Part shown: positions 24,324 to 34,769 of the stretch, piece by piece
Numbering within the stretch: position 1 is the first letter of the stretch
Layout: each line of letters begins with the position of its first letter
From: Acinetobacter equi
GTDB taxonomy: Bacteria > Pseudomonadota > Gammaproteobacteria > Pseudomonadales > Moraxellaceae
DNA length: 64,000 nt
NCBI RefSeq assembly: GCF_001307195.1
Contig: NZ_CP012808.1
Location: 248,001-312,000, forward strand
Direction of reading: 5' to 3'
Position numbers and translations under genes: made by a program
The notes under the pieces: model-generated
Seen by the model: the letters and a program-made list of their open reading frames with translations, nothing else
The model's database searches: none
What the model was told of the DNA's origin: nothing

Positions 24324-25145
24324 TTGTCTGATAAAATTAATTATGTTGAACCAAGCCTTTCCAAAATTAAATGGTGGGGTGAACAAGAATTTGAATTAAA
24401 CAAACCTCGTGCTTGGCAATTTGGTTCTTTACTCTTTCGTATTACACGCAGTACACAAGAATGGCGTTTAGAATATTATCGACCACAATTACAATATGAT
24501 TACGAACAGCAATGGCATAGCATTGATGATCCTGAGTTTGCATTTCCGCAACCATTAAAAATTGAACGTTATATGTTCAAAACAACACAAAATAAATTAC
24601 AACTTATGCCACGTTTAGCAGATCGTTCAGTTGTAATTAAGCCTGTTGATCCTATTTATATTCCAGCAGGTCAAAGAGGTACTCTTTATATTAGTACCCC
24701 CCTTTGGTTAGCAGGTATGGTGAAGGGACAAAAAGAACCAATTTTTGATATTCCTGTTATTTTGCCTAAAGATACTTGGTTTGGTCCGAATCATCGTACA
24801 GGTGAAATTTGCTATGCTACCTCAGTTGATGGTCGAACAGAATTACGACAACTTTCACAACGCGCTTTTCGTGCAGTAACTCCAATTGAATTCCACAATA
24901 CAAGTCATCATCAACTTCGATTTGATCGTATGAACGTACCCGTCCCCGCACTACCTCTATTTTACAGTGCGAGTACAGGTCGTCTTTGGACATCTCAAAT
25001 TAAAGTCGTACATGAGGGTTCTGATCGCCCACCGCGTATTCGAATTGAAAACCGCACTCCTCCTCTAGCAGGAGATGTAACTTATCTTCATCCCCCACGA
25101 GAGCCAGCAAATGCGCTCTTCAATATGTTCGATTCATTTTTCTAA
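24324..25145 (+). CDS. DUF432-like protein upstream of a mechanosensitive channel
   Basis: This 273-residue soluble protein has no signal peptide and no membrane segment. It is rich in Trp, Tyr, Arg and Pro, and reads as a beta-rich protein (for example PIYIPAGQRGTLYISTPLWL, and a C-terminal TPPLAGDVTYLHPPREPAN). I believe it belongs to DUF432, whose function is unknown. The start is a TTG at 24324: AAGGAA lies 7 bases before it, and the nearest ATG upstream is out of frame. It ends 11 bases before mscS, so the two are almost surely one operon, and a role tied to osmotic gating or sensing is a reasonable guess. Confidence 0.7.
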   Translation: MSDKINYVEPSLSKIKWWGEQEFELNKPRAWQFGSLLFRITRSTQEWRLEYYRPQLQYDYEQQWHSIDDPEFAFPQPLKIERYMFKTTQNKLQLMPRLADRSVVIKPVDPIYIPAGQRGTLYISTPLWLAGMVKGQKEPIFDIPVILPKDTWFGPNHRTGEICYATSVDGRTELRQLSQRAFRAVTPIEFHNTSHHQLRFDRMNVPVPALPLFYSASTGRLWTSQIKVVHEGSDRPPRIRIENRTPPLAGDVTYLHPPREPANALFNMFDSFF

Positions 25146-25156
25146 TGGGGATATAA

Positions 25157-26077
25157 ATGGCCGATGTAAATGTTTCTAAGGAATTTATAAGCACATTAAA
25201 AAGTGTTTTTACCAATATTAATACCGACAGACTTACAGAACTTTTAGTTGCTATTGTTTTATGTGCGATTGGCTATGTAGCCGCTCGCTTTATTTCAAAT
25301 ACGTTTATTCGAACTGTCGGTGCACGTTTTAATGCTCATCAACGTCTAATTTGGCGTCGTGGTATTTTCTATTTTATTTTTATTTTATTTGTAATGACCA
25401 GCCTAAAAGAAGCTGGATTTAAACTCAGTATTTTCTTAGGTGCAGCAGGTATTCTAACTGTTGCAATTGGTTTTGCATCACAGACATCAGCATCCAACTT
25501 AATTAGTGGTATTTTTCTCATTGGTGAAGGTTCATTTGAAGTTGGTGATACTATTCAAATCACCCTAATTCGCGGCCATACAGTGGAAGGTGAAGTGATT
25601 TCTATTGATTTACTTTCCGTAAAACTACTTACTCAAGATAATATTTATGTCCGTTTACCCAATGAACAACTGATTCGAGCCCCTGTACACAATCTTTCTA
25701 AATTTCCAATACGGCGTATTCCAATTACATTAGCTATTAATTTCCACGAAGATATTATTAAAGTACGTGAAGTTTTACTTGATGTTGCAAATAAATATCC
25801 ATTGGTACTGTCTGATCCAAAACCAGCAGTAACCGTAACAGCATTTAGAGAATCATCTATTGAATTATTATTTGCAATTTGGTGCCAACAAGAAAACTTT
25901 TTAAAAGTTAGAGATGAAATGCAGGAACGTATTCGAAATGGATTTGTAGAAAATCAAATTGAAATTCCTGTTCCAAAAATGGGGTTCGTAGATCATCCTC
26001 TTTCTGCTTTAACGAATGAAGAAATTGATCAATATGCTAATCAAAAAGAAATCAAGCGCGAACCTAAACGTGATTAA
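25157..26077 (+). CDS. mscS: MscS-family mechanosensitive ion channel
   Basis: The 306-residue inner-membrane channel releases solutes on hypo-osmotic shock. Three membrane segments are seen at about 25-47, 68-88 and 93-125; the last contains the small-residue pore helix (LGAAGILTVAIGFASQTSASNLISGIFLI), split by the glycines typical of TM3. The beta domain follows (FEVGDTIQI, VEGEVISI, VRLPNEQLI) and then the alpha-beta C-terminal domain. A GGGG site precedes the ATG at 25157. The gene is paired with the DUF432-like gene just upstream and ends at a two-way terminator. Confidence 0.92.
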   Translation: MADVNVSKEFISTLKSVFTNINTDRLTELLVAIVLCAIGYVAARFISNTFIRTVGARFNAHQRLIWRRGIFYFIFILFVMTSLKEAGFKLSIFLGAAGILTVAIGFASQTSASNLISGIFLIGEGSFEVGDTIQITLIRGHTVEGEVISIDLLSVKLLTQDNIYVRLPNEQLIRAPVHNLSKFPIRRIPITLAINFHEDIIKVREVLLDVANKYPLVLSDPKPAVTVTAFRESSIELLFAIWCQQENFLKVRDEMQERIRNGFVENQIEIPVPKMGFVDHPLSALTNEEIDQYANQKEIKREPKRD

Positions 26078-26092
26078 CTTTTGATTGGGTTT

Positions 26093-26126
26093 AAAAAAGC
26101 GACTTCTATTTAAGCCGCTTTTTTAT
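26093..26126. terminator. Bidirectional terminator between mscS and the DUF2339 gene
   Basis: A stem AAAAAAGCGACTT / AAGCCGCTTTTTT with one mismatch is flanked by A- and T-runs and lies between two convergent genes. Confidence 0.8.
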
Positions 26127-26127
26127 T

Positions 26128-28995
26128 TTATTTTTCATTGGGCATAGGAGCAATATAGGCAATCAGTAGCATGATTAATCCAGCACCCAAAAATGAAATG
26201 ACTCGACTTAATGTTCCAATATTAGACAAATCTAAAAGTACCAATTTAAAAGTCACAATGACTAAAATACTACTTCCCAATAGCCATAACATTTTTATAT
26301 TTTTCTTCGTTGCTATACTCATGGCAATAAATGCCAAAATCACCCATAACAAAGTCAAACTTAACTGAATTGTTGAATTAAACCAAACTTCAAACTGATC
26401 AATAGGTGTATCTAAATACACATGTAAAGCTCTTAATAAAACATAACTACTCAGCCACAATAATCCCAATACAGCCATAATCGAGGCCAAACCTTTATCT
26501 AACCCTCCTTTTACTTGCATCATCAACATCCACATAAAACCTACCAACATTGCAATACTGATGAGATCAAAAGGATTTAAAATTGGAAAAAAGTAAAATT
26601 GAAATGTCTTTTTTGAAAATAATTGAGAACATATCATCCAAACAATCATTAAAACAAGCGTAGCTCTTGTCTGCCAAAACATTTTCCATTCAGGATAATT
26701 TCGACCATAGCACCAATAACAAAAGCTTAAAGGTAAAATAACAACACTCACATAAGGAGAACTTGGAAAAATAGCCAAGCTAGCAAATGCTAAACTACTG
26801 AATGTTCCCATACTGACCCATTCTTTTTCTGTTTTCACACCCAATAATGGTCGTAACCACAGACTGGTCAGTAATAATCCAGCAATCAACACCCCCATTC
26901 GTTCATAACTAGAAATCCATTCAATTTGACCATTCGTCGTACGTGAATAAATAAGAATATAAGCGAATAAATGTATTGGCACTAAACCTACCCATTTAGG
27001 TAGTAACCAACCCCATGCAATATCACGGCTTAATAAAATTTCATTCAATACAACATAAATTATTAAACACAGAAGCAATGTATTAATCATGGTCAATTGA
27101 CCACTCAACTCATCACGAATTAAAAACAACAATAATGTTGTTGCAGAAATCATCAAAACTGATAAAAATGCAATTAATACAGCATTAAATTGTTGTTGAA
27201 AAGTCGTTTTAAAATTAGCGATAAATACACAAGTAAAATAAGAAATACATAAAATCCAAAATACAATATTTGGTATATCTTGATAAGTTACTGCACTTTC
27301 TATACCCGAGACACCTGCAACTAATAACAGTCCCATTGATAAATAATGACTTACTTTTGAATTTCTATATAGCGCATAAATAAAGATGACTAGACCAACA
27401 AGCGACCACCCCACAACATTCCAATATTCTGGCAATAATATTGGAGGGATAAGCACAAGGAAGATTTGCATTAAACTTAAATAGCTTTGTGCAATAAATG
27501 GAATAAATTGATTTCTTTTTGCAAATTGATATAACAATGCAAAAATAACCGCAAACAAAGCACTAAAGCCCGCCCGCCAATACATTGCATCAAAATACAT
27601 CACATATAAATATAAATATCCAATAATAGGTGCACCAAAAATAAGTGCTAAATCTAAACTTGGCTTCAATTTAAATTGTTGTAAATTTTTTCTTGCCAGT
27701 AGTTGGCTAAATCTAAAACCTAACCAAATAAATAATGCAGTGTGTACAACCACCAATGTTGTTAATAATGATCGCTCTTCAATATAGCCACGATCTATAG
27801 CATATCCGCCACCAATAAAAACAGTCACAAAAAAAGCAATTTGATTTAAAACTTTCCACGGACGAATACTAGATAAAACCGTAATCGCAATATTAATCAC
27901 TAAATAATATGCAATAAATTCAACCGCTGTTGCTTGGCGTATAGGTAGTGAAAAAGGTGCTAAATAGGCAATTAGCATTGCCATAATTGCAAGCTCTACA
28001 GCATTTTGCTTTAAACTTAAATAAATCGTTAAAGCCATGACAATGATAAATGCAATACTAGCTAAATAAAGATGAGGAATAACTAAATTATAATATGCAA
28101 AAAAAACTGTTAAACATAAACCAGCTAAACCAAGCCCTTCTATAGCCAAAGAAAAGCTTCTATTTTTTTCGTGTAATTTTATTCCAATCCCAACAATTCC
28201 CAAACTAATAAGACTAATGAGCCCAAGTTTCATCGCAAGACTAATTTGCCAGTGTTCTGTTGCAAAGCGTAATAATAAAACCAATCCAATCAACAAAATA
28301 ACAATAGCGACTTTTAAAATAGGATTTCCTTTAAATAGCCATACTTGAAGCTGATCAACAAAACTTATGGAAGAGTCATCTATATGATGTGATCTACTAT
28401 TTATAACTTTCCTCTCTAGATTTTCAGACTGCCTTTCAAGCATAGGCTGAATAGAAGCTATAGCTTGGGTTCTAGATAAAAAATCTAAAGCTTCATTATT
28501 AGCATCGGCTTTTTCAGTTATTATAGTTTGAGAAAGTTCTATATTTTTATTTTGCTGAATTAATCTATCTAAAGTTTCATTTTGATTTTTTTTAATTTTT
28601 AAATCAATTTCATAAATTGCAGCATCTATCGCATCAAGCCTCTTTAAAAAAAAATATACCCAGACAATCACACCAATAATAAATAAATACGTCCAGTCAA
28701 AAAATGCACTCAAGCCAATAATTGCAGTCGAGATATATAAAGGGATTTTATTTGAAGAAATAGTATTTTTTATTTCAAAATCTTGAGACTTTTTTTCAAG
28801 ATTTTGAGTCAATGTATTCATGTAATACATCATGCTAACAATAAGCACAATCCCACAAATAACAGTCATTTCTGTAAATTCTAAAAACCATGCTCCTGCC
28901 CCCATGATGATGATCATCATGAACCAAATCATTCTAATCTCATTACTCCCCTTCAACATATTTCGAATATTTCCTTCTGAGTTATGCCTCATCAT
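26128..28995 (-). CDS. Large polytopic DUF2339 membrane protein
   Basis: The 955-residue protein has two N-terminal membrane segments, a coiled, charged cytoplasmic stretch at about 110-215 (QNETLDRLIQQNKNIELSQ), and then roughly 25 or more hydrophobic helices to the C-terminus. The first helix of the second part, in the region WLFKGNPILKVAIVILLIGL, is the DUF2339 hallmark. The function of the family is unknown. It is divergent from polA with 126 bases between. Start choice between ATGs at 28995 and 28992 is open. It has many Ile, Leu and Phe codons and no signs of transfer. Confidence 0.8.
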   Translation of the reverse strand: MMRHNSEGNIRNMLKGSNEIRMIWFMMIIIMGAGAWFLEFTEMTVICGIVLIVSMMYYMNTLTQNLEKKSQDFEIKNTISSNKIPLYISTAIIGLSAFFDWTYLFIIGVIVWVYFFLKRLDAIDAAIYEIDLKIKKNQNETLDRLIQQNKNIELSQTIITEKADANNEALDFLSRTQAIASIQPMLERQSENLERKVINSRSHHIDDSSISFVDQLQVWLFKGNPILKVAIVILLIGLVLLLRFATEHWQISLAMKLGLISLISLGIVGIGIKLHEKNRSFSLAIEGLGLAGLCLTVFFAYYNLVIPHLYLASIAFIIVMALTIYLSLKQNAVELAIMAMLIAYLAPFSLPIRQATAVEFIAYYLVINIAITVLSSIRPWKVLNQIAFFVTVFIGGGYAIDRGYIEERSLLTTLVVVHTALFIWLGFRFSQLLARKNLQQFKLKPSLDLALIFGAPIIGYLYLYVMYFDAMYWRAGFSALFAVIFALLYQFAKRNQFIPFIAQSYLSLMQIFLVLIPPILLPEYWNVVGWSLVGLVIFIYALYRNSKVSHYLSMGLLLVAGVSGIESAVTYQDIPNIVFWILCISYFTCVFIANFKTTFQQQFNAVLIAFLSVLMISATTLLLFLIRDELSGQLTMINTLLLCLIIYVVLNEILLSRDIAWGWLLPKWVGLVPIHLFAYILIYSRTTNGQIEWISSYERMGVLIAGLLLTSLWLRPLLGVKTEKEWVSMGTFSSLAFASLAIFPSSPYVSVVILPLSFCYWCYGRNYPEWKMFWQTRATLVLMIVWMICSQLFSKKTFQFYFFPILNPFDLISIAMLVGFMWMLMMQVKGGLDKGLASIMAVLGLLWLSSYVLLRALHVYLDTPIDQFEVWFNSTIQLSLTLLWVILAFIAMSIATKKNIKMLWLLGSSILVIVTFKLVLLDLSNIGTLSRVISFLGAGLIMLLIAYIAPMPNEK

Positions 28996-29121
28996 ACAAT
29001 ATTATTATTTTGATTGTTTTATCTCCAAAGATTTCCTGTAAGCTCCTGATACAATCATGTATCTGCGACAGTTGCAAAAATCACGTACAATAACGTTGTT
29101 ATTTGGATAAGGAATCAATCA

Positions 29122-31884
29122 ATGCCACCATTTGTCTTGGTAGATGGCTCATATTTTTTATTTCGTGCATTTCATGCAGTACCCCCATTAACCACGTCAA
29201 CAGGTTTACACACTAATGCTGTTCGTGGTGCTATTGCTGCCATCCAAAAATTAATGCGTCGCATACAACCAACACATATGGCTGTTATTTTTGATACGCC
29301 TGAACCTACTTTTAGACATGAACTTTCACCTATTTATAAAGGTGATCGCCCTAGTATGCCTGAAGAATTATCACAACAAATTCCATATCTCCATGCATTG
29401 ATTCGTGCTTTAGGTATTCCTTTACATATGTTACCGGGTGCTGAAGCCGATGACATTATTGGAACTTTAGCTAAACGTGCAGAAGCTTTGGGTCATCAAG
29501 TTCTTATCTCGACAGGAGATAAAGATATGGCTCAATTAGTAACAGATAAAGTCACTTTAGAAGATAGCTTTAAAGAACGTCCATTAGATGTAAATGGTGT
29601 ATTTGAAAAATTTGGCGTCTGGCCAAATCAAATTATTGATTACTTAACCCTCATGGGCGATGCTTCCGATGGCATTATGGGTGTCCCAGGTGTTGGTGCT
29701 AAAACGGCTGCAAAATTATTAACCGAATACGGATCAATTGGTGGCATTTTAGAAAATGTTGACAAGATTAAAGGTAAAGTCGGCTTAAATATCAAAGAAA
29801 ATGTCGATGGTATTGCGCTTGATCACCAACTTGCTAGTATTGTTATTGACCTAGATCTTACTTTTGGCTATGACGACTTAAAACTACAAGATCCAAATGT
29901 TGAAACTTTACGTCATCTTTATACAGAACTTGAATTCCGTAACCAATTACAATCTTTAGATCATCCAAATAATCCAAACAATGCAGCTTATAAACAAACT
30001 GCCAAAGCCATTACTAAAGAAGTTCAACAACCGACTGTTGAAGCTGAACAACAAGCTAGCGTAACAAGTAGTGATGATCAACTTGGACAAGCGACTTATC
30101 ATACTGTTCTGACTCAAGCAGATTGGGATGCATTATTTAATCGACTCAATACTGAAAAACGCTTTGCATTTGATACAGAAACCACAAGTTTAGATTATCG
30201 AATTGCACAAATTGTTGGTTTTTCTGTAGCTTTTGATGCAAAAGATGCTTACTACGTACCACTTACACATGACTATGAGGGTGCACCTCAACAGCTTGAT
30301 CGAGAAATCATTCTTGCTCAAATTAAACCTATTTTAGAAAACCCAACAATTAATAAAATTGGACATCATCTAAAATATGATGCTCATGTTCTTGAAAATC
30401 ATGGCATTCAATTACAAGGCTGGTATTTCGATACCATGCTTGCCTCTTATGTTTTAAATTCAGTCGCAACACGTCACGGTATGGATGATGTGGCTCGTCT
30501 ATATTTAAGTCATTTAACAACAACATATGAGCAAGTTGCGGGTAAAGGTGCAAAACAAAAAACCTTTAACCAAATTGAAATTGAAACTGCTGCACACTAT
30601 GCCGCAGAAGATGCACATGTCACCTATCGTTTATATGAAGTTTTAGATGAAAAATTAAAACAGCATCCTGAACTCATCAATATTTTGCATAATATTGAAA
30701 TGCCTGTAGCACGTGTTCTCACGATGATGGAAGAAAATGGCATTAAACTTGATCTGAGCTTTTTAGATCAACTAGGTAATGAATTCGCACATACCATTCA
30801 GAATCTTGAAAATGAAATTACTGAAATGGCAGGTGAAAGTTTTAATGTCAGTTCACCGAAACAAGTAGGTGAAGTACTCTTTGAAAAAATGGGCTTAAAA
30901 GGTGGCAAAAAAACATCGACTGGACAATACAGCACCAGTGAAAGTGTTTTAGAAAAAATTGATCATCCTATTACTGAATTGATTATTGAGTATCGTGGTT
31001 TATCAAAACTTAAAAGTACCTATACAGATGGTTTATTAAAACAAGCCAACAATGACAGTCAACGTGTTCACACTAGCTATCATCAAGCACTTACAGCGAC
31101 AGGTCGATTATCATCAACAGATCCAAACTTACAGAATATTCCTGTTCGTGAAGAAATTGGACGTCAAATTCGTAAAGCCTTTGTTGCCCCTGAAGGTCGT
31201 GTCTTACTTGCTGCTGATTATTCACAAATTGAATTACGTTTAATGGCACATTTTTCCCAAGATGAAGCCCTCGTTCATGCGTTTAATCATGGGCAAGATG
31301 TTCACCGTCGTACCGCAGCAGAAGTTCTTGGTATTGCTTTAGAAGATGTAACATCCGATCAACGTAGACAAGCAAAAGCCGTTAACTTTGGCTTACTTTA
31401 TGGTATGTCTGAATTTGGTCTAACACGCCAACTTGGATTTAGCCGTGAAGAATCACGTGCCTATATTGCACAATACTTCAGACGTTATCCTGGTATTTAT
31501 GACTATATGGAGCGTACTCGCCAAGTTGCACGTGAACAAGGCTTTGTTGAAACGGTATTAGGTCGTCGCTTATATACACCAGATATTCTGGCAAGCAATA
31601 AAATGATCAAGCAAGCTGCTGAACGTGCTGCAATTAATGCTCCGCTTCAAGGTTCAGCTGCAGATATTATTAAAATGGCAATGATTGCTGTTGAAAAAAT
31701 ACTTCCAAAAGATCAAGCAAAAATGCTACTTCAAGTACACGATGAATTGGTTTTTGAAGTCGATGAAAACATTGCAGATGAGCTTGCTCCACAACTTGCA
31801 GAAGTTATGCAATCCGTTTTACAACTGTCTGTTCCATTAATTGTTGAAGTGGGTAAAGGTAAAAACTGGGATGAAGCACATTAA
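29122..31884 (+). CDS. polA: DNA polymerase I
   Basis: The 920-residue enzyme fills gaps and removes RNA primers. Three domains are intact: the 5'-3' nuclease (1-290; FDTPEPTFRHEL, GAEADDIIGTLA, GVPGVGAKTA), the 3'-5' exonuclease (about 330-520; DTETTSLDY with both acids, HHLKYDAHVL, YAAEDAHVTYRL) and the family A polymerase (motif A AADYSQIELRLMAHF, O-helix RRQAKAVNFGLLYG, motif C QVHDELVFEV). Proofreading should therefore be active. AAGGAA precedes the ATG. The gene is single, ends at a strong two-way terminator, and the length is near E. coli Pol I (928). Confidence 0.97.
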   Translation: MPPFVLVDGSYFLFRAFHAVPPLTTSTGLHTNAVRGAIAAIQKLMRRIQPTHMAVIFDTPEPTFRHELSPIYKGDRPSMPEELSQQIPYLHALIRALGIPLHMLPGAEADDIIGTLAKRAEALGHQVLISTGDKDMAQLVTDKVTLEDSFKERPLDVNGVFEKFGVWPNQIIDYLTLMGDASDGIMGVPGVGAKTAAKLLTEYGSIGGILENVDKIKGKVGLNIKENVDGIALDHQLASIVIDLDLTFGYDDLKLQDPNVETLRHLYTELEFRNQLQSLDHPNNPNNAAYKQTAKAITKEVQQPTVEAEQQASVTSSDDQLGQATYHTVLTQADWDALFNRLNTEKRFAFDTETTSLDYRIAQIVGFSVAFDAKDAYYVPLTHDYEGAPQQLDREIILAQIKPILENPTINKIGHHLKYDAHVLENHGIQLQGWYFDTMLASYVLNSVATRHGMDDVARLYLSHLTTTYEQVAGKGAKQKTFNQIEIETAAHYAAEDAHVTYRLYEVLDEKLKQHPELINILHNIEMPVARVLTMMEENGIKLDLSFLDQLGNEFAHTIQNLENEITEMAGESFNVSSPKQVGEVLFEKMGLKGGKKTSTGQYSTSESVLEKIDHPITELIIEYRGLSKLKSTYTDGLLKQANNDSQRVHTSYHQALTATGRLSSTDPNLQNIPVREEIGRQIRKAFVAPEGRVLLAADYSQIELRLMAHFSQDEALVHAFNHGQDVHRRTAAEVLGIALEDVTSDQRRQAKAVNFGLLYGMSEFGLTRQLGFSREESRAYIAQYFRRYPGIYDYMERTRQVAREQGFVETVLGRRLYTPDILASNKMIKQAAERAAINAPLQGSAADIIKMAMIAVEKILPKDQAKMLLQVHDELVFEVDENIADELAPQLAEVMQSVLQLSVPLIVEVGKGKNWDEAH

Positions 31885-31919
31885 TTAATTTCATTATTCC
31901 TTTTAAAACTATCAATCAT

Positions 31920-31947
31920 AAAAAAGGACGCTTAAGCGTCCTTTTTT
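31920..31947. terminator. Bidirectional terminator between polA and yggT
   Basis: A perfect palindrome of AAAAAAGGACGCTT and its complement with both A- and T-runs lies between two convergent genes. Confidence 0.93.
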
Positions 31948-31966
31948 AATCTATCTACTTAAATCA

Positions 31967-32536
31967 TTACAAACCCGTCAATAATACTTTTGCTGCTTCA
32001 TCCATCATAATTTCAATAATATACAATGCTAAAAATGCTAATATAGGTGATAAATCAATCATCCCCATATTCGGTAAAAAACGGCGAAATGGTGCTAATA
32101 ATGGTTCCGCTAATTCTTGAACAACTTCAATATAAGGTGAACGAGACTGCGTAAACATTACCACCCAACTTAAAATAATCGTAGCAAAAATCAAATAACG
32201 ACAAAAACGTAGTAGATCCTGAATCATCGTTACAAAAGTTAAGATGAGTAAATGGACAGGACTATTTGGCATAATACCAACCAAATACCTTTCACCGTAC
32301 ATCTTTAACAAATACAGTACGACCAATAAAACCAATGCTGCTAAATTTACTCGACCTTTAGCCACAGTTGGAAAAATTCGACTAAAAATATCAACAATTT
32401 TTGTTGCTTTTACTGTCGAAAGTACCACTGGGTTATAAGGAGTTACTGCCGCTAATTGCATTAAAAAACGGAAGAATACGAGCAAAATTGCTACGTTAAT
32501 AATAATTCCAAAAATTAGCGCAGAATTTGCACCCAT
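31967..32536 (-). CDS. yggT: YggT family membrane protein
   Basis: The 189-residue protein has about four to five membrane segments in two YggT-type repeats; the second repeat contains SRSPYIEVVQELAEPLLAPFRRFLPNMGMIDLSP, which carries the family's P-x-RR-x-P signature (the first 20 residues of that stretch are the clearest part). The family is linked to osmotolerance and to cell-division or envelope assembly genes. It follows proC by 26 bases, the common proC-yggT order of proteobacteria. Confidence 0.85.
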   Translation of the reverse strand: MGANSALIFGIIINVAILLVFFRFLMQLAAVTPYNPVVLSTVKATKIVDIFSRIFPTVAKGRVNLAALVLLVVLYLLKMYGERYLVGIMPNSPVHLLILTFVTMIQDLLRFCRYLIFATIILSWVVMFTQSRSPYIEVVQELAEPLLAPFRRFLPNMGMIDLSPILAFLALYIIEIMMDEAAKVLLTGL

Positions 32537-32562
32537 ACTAAAAACATCCTAAAACAATAAAT

Positions 32563-33393
32563 TTATTTAATACTTTCACTTAAATCTTGTGCAAGTTCTT
32601 GGCTACGTGTTTTCGCAGCAGCTAGCGCAGCTTGAATGTTTTGTGAAATATGCCCACGATCAAAAACTTCAATCGCAGCCTGTGTTGTACCATTTGGTGA
32701 AGTCACATTCTTACGTAATTGTGCAGGAGAATTTGCACTCGTAATTGCCATTTGTGCTGCACCTAATGCTGTTTGTAACGTTAAAGCTGTTGCTGTTTTT
32801 TCATCAAGCCCTAAGTTTTTACCAGCACGAATCATACTTTCCATCATATAGAAAAAGTATGCAGGACCTGAACCAGATACTGCTGTCACGGCATCAATCT
32901 GAGATTCGGTATTTACCCAAAGCGTTAAACCTGTTGCAGCCAATACTAAACTTGCTAATTCACGATCTTCTGCATTCACAGCATCAGTTGCATATAAACC
33001 ATGTGCACCTGTTTGTACCAATGCAGGCGTATTCGGCATTACACGAACAACTTTATTTGTGCCTAGCAAATTTGAAATTGTTGCAATTTCAGCACCTGCA
33101 ACAATCGACATCACCAGTTTATCATTTAACAAGCCATGAAGTGGTTGTAATACTTGAACCAAAACCTGAGGCTTTACTGCAAATAATACAATATCAGCAT
33201 CGCGAATTGCGGCAATATTATCATCCGTCACATGCACATCTTTTTCTTGCAATAATTGACGTACTTGTTCAACTGGATCTGAAACTGTAATACGTGTTGG
33301 TGCTAAACCTCTAGCAATCAAGCCACCAATTAAGGCTTGAGCCATGTTACCACCACCAATAAAAGTAATATTACAATCTAATACTGCACTCAT
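32563..33393 (-). CDS. proC: Pyrroline-5-carboxylate reductase
   Basis: ProC reduces 1-pyrroline-5-carboxylate to proline with NAD(P)H in the cytoplasm. The 276-residue protein opens with the Rossmann motif ITFIGGGNMAQALIGGL, and the C-terminal signature region SGSGPAYFFYMMESMIRAG and NVTSPNGTTQAAIEVF are intact. It forms a proC-yggT pair. The gene for tilS ends just upstream (23 bases), so the whole tilS-proC-yggT stretch may be read together, perhaps from accA or ppx. Confidence 0.95.
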   Translation of the reverse strand: MSAVLDCNITFIGGGNMAQALIGGLIARGLAPTRITVSDPVEQVRQLLQEKDVHVTDDNIAAIRDADIVLFAVKPQVLVQVLQPLHGLLNDKLVMSIVAGAEIATISNLLGTNKVVRVMPNTPALVQTGAHGLYATDAVNAEDRELASLVLAATGLTLWVNTESQIDAVTAVSGSGPAYFFYMMESMIRAGKNLGLDEKTATALTLQTALGAAQMAITSANSPAQLRKNVTSPNGTTQAAIEVFDRGHISQNIQAALAAAKTRSQELAQDLSESIK

Positions 33394-33416
33394 CGTTCAC
33401 GCTCATCATTGAGTAT

Positions 33417-34769
33417 TTATCTTTGGGAAAGCAAATTGGGTTGCCAGCCACCTGTTTCACAATATGGAGATTGAGCCAACCAAAATCCCTTCGGTGTGAA
33501 GACACCTAGAATAACATTATCTATGCTCAATATTTGAATTGTATGCCGTTGCCATGGAAAAATTTGTGCTTCTTGTATTGCTTTCTTTAATGGCCATGCA
33601 CCAACCCTGCCATATAAATGAACTTTTTCACCACCTATTCGTGGTTTTATAACTAAAGGTTGATTTAACAACTCAAAACTCAAACCAATATTTTCAGTTT
33701 GAATCTGGTAGTGACCAGATAATACATTCATCATAGTATTGAGCTGAAATGAAATATTCTGTTCAACAATATCTTGGCTTTGCTCAGCTAAAAAATCACT
33801 TTTATGTATTCGATAAAGTACATTTTGATAACGTACATAATAATAGTGATTCCAATGTAACTTTGCTTGAGCATCATTTTTAGAAAAAATCACTTCTTTT
33901 TGTAAACGCTCTACCATATCTAAAGATGGTCGATACTGCTCCTCACCTTTCATCCAAGCCGATAATAATTGTCTTTGTCTTGCTTGAGAAAGAAGTTGAA
34001 ATTTATCTAATATTAAACACTGATGATTACCACATTCATGTAAATCACCTTGTACAATTTCTTTTAATATTTCATCTGCATCTTGCATCAACAAACTTGT
34101 TCGACTTACAGCTTGTTGCATTTTTGGAAAGCGATTTTGTAAAAATGGCCATAACTCTTCACGACACCAAGCTCGATCGTAATGAATATCTGTATTTGTT
34201 GGATCTAATATATTTTGCACATTGAGCTCTTCTGCCCATTGGCAAATTTGCTCACGTGTTAATTCTAAAAATGGTCGCCAAATACGAAAATTTGTTCTTT
34301 CTTCATAAACTTTCATCGCAGCAAGACCATGTACGCCCGTACCAGAGAATAATCTAAGTAAAACAGTTTCTGCTTGATCTTGTTGATGATGCGCTAAAGT
34401 TAAAATTTCATGTGATAAAAGATGTTTTTCATATGCACTATAGCGTGCATTTCTTGCTTGTAATTCTAAATTTCCATCTGCAACTTGTACTTTTTCAACA
34501 ATACAAGGAACACCTAACATTTCACATTGTTGTGAAACAAATTCCCCCCAATCTTTACTGATATTTTGTAATTGATGATCAACATAAATGGCTCGAATTT
34601 TTTTAGGATATAAAAAAGACATTAGATGTAGTAGCAACATAGAATCTATGCCACCACTACATCCAATTAAAAAGTGCGTATTTTCAGAAAAATTCTGAAA
34701 TTGATTTAAGACGCTAATCCTAAATTTTCGCTGCCAAACTTCATCAAACGCTGGTAACGTGCTTCGCAT
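33417..34769 (-). CDS. tilS: tRNA(Ile)-lysidine synthetase TilS
   Basis: TilS attaches lysine to C34 of tRNA-Ile (CAU), changing it from a Met-like to an AUA-reading, isoleucine-accepting tRNA. The PP-loop [12 protein letters not shown] lies near residue 37, and [19 protein letters not shown] is the conserved second block. The C-terminal part (about 220-450) is the TilS substrate-binding and C domains. At 450 residues it is a little longer than E. coli (432). The only possible ATG in frame is at 34769, inside accA, so the two genes overlap by 64 bases; AAAGAAAG precedes this ATG. Confidence 0.92.
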   Translation of the reverse strand: MRSTLPAFDEVWQRKFRISVLNQFQNFSENTHFLIGCSGGIDSMLLLHLMSFLYPKKIRAIYVDHQLQNISKDWGEFVSQQCEMLGVPCIVEKVQVADGNLELQARNARYSAYEKHLLSHEILTLAHHQQDQAETVLLRLFSGTGVHGLAAMKVYEERTNFRIWRPFLELTREQICQWAEELNVQNILDPTNTDIHYDRAWCREELWPFLQNRFPKMQQAVSRTSLLMQDADEILKEIVQGDLHECGNHQCLILDKFQLLSQARQRQLLSAWMKGEEQYRPSLDMVERLQKEVIFSKNDAQAKLHWNHYYYVRYQNVLYRIHKSDFLAEQSQDIVEQNISFQLNTMMNVLSGHYQIQTENIGLSFELLNQPLVIKPRIGGEKVHLYGRVGAWPLKKAIQEAQIFPWQRHTIQILSIDNVILGVFTPKGFWLAQSPYCETGGWQPNLLSQR

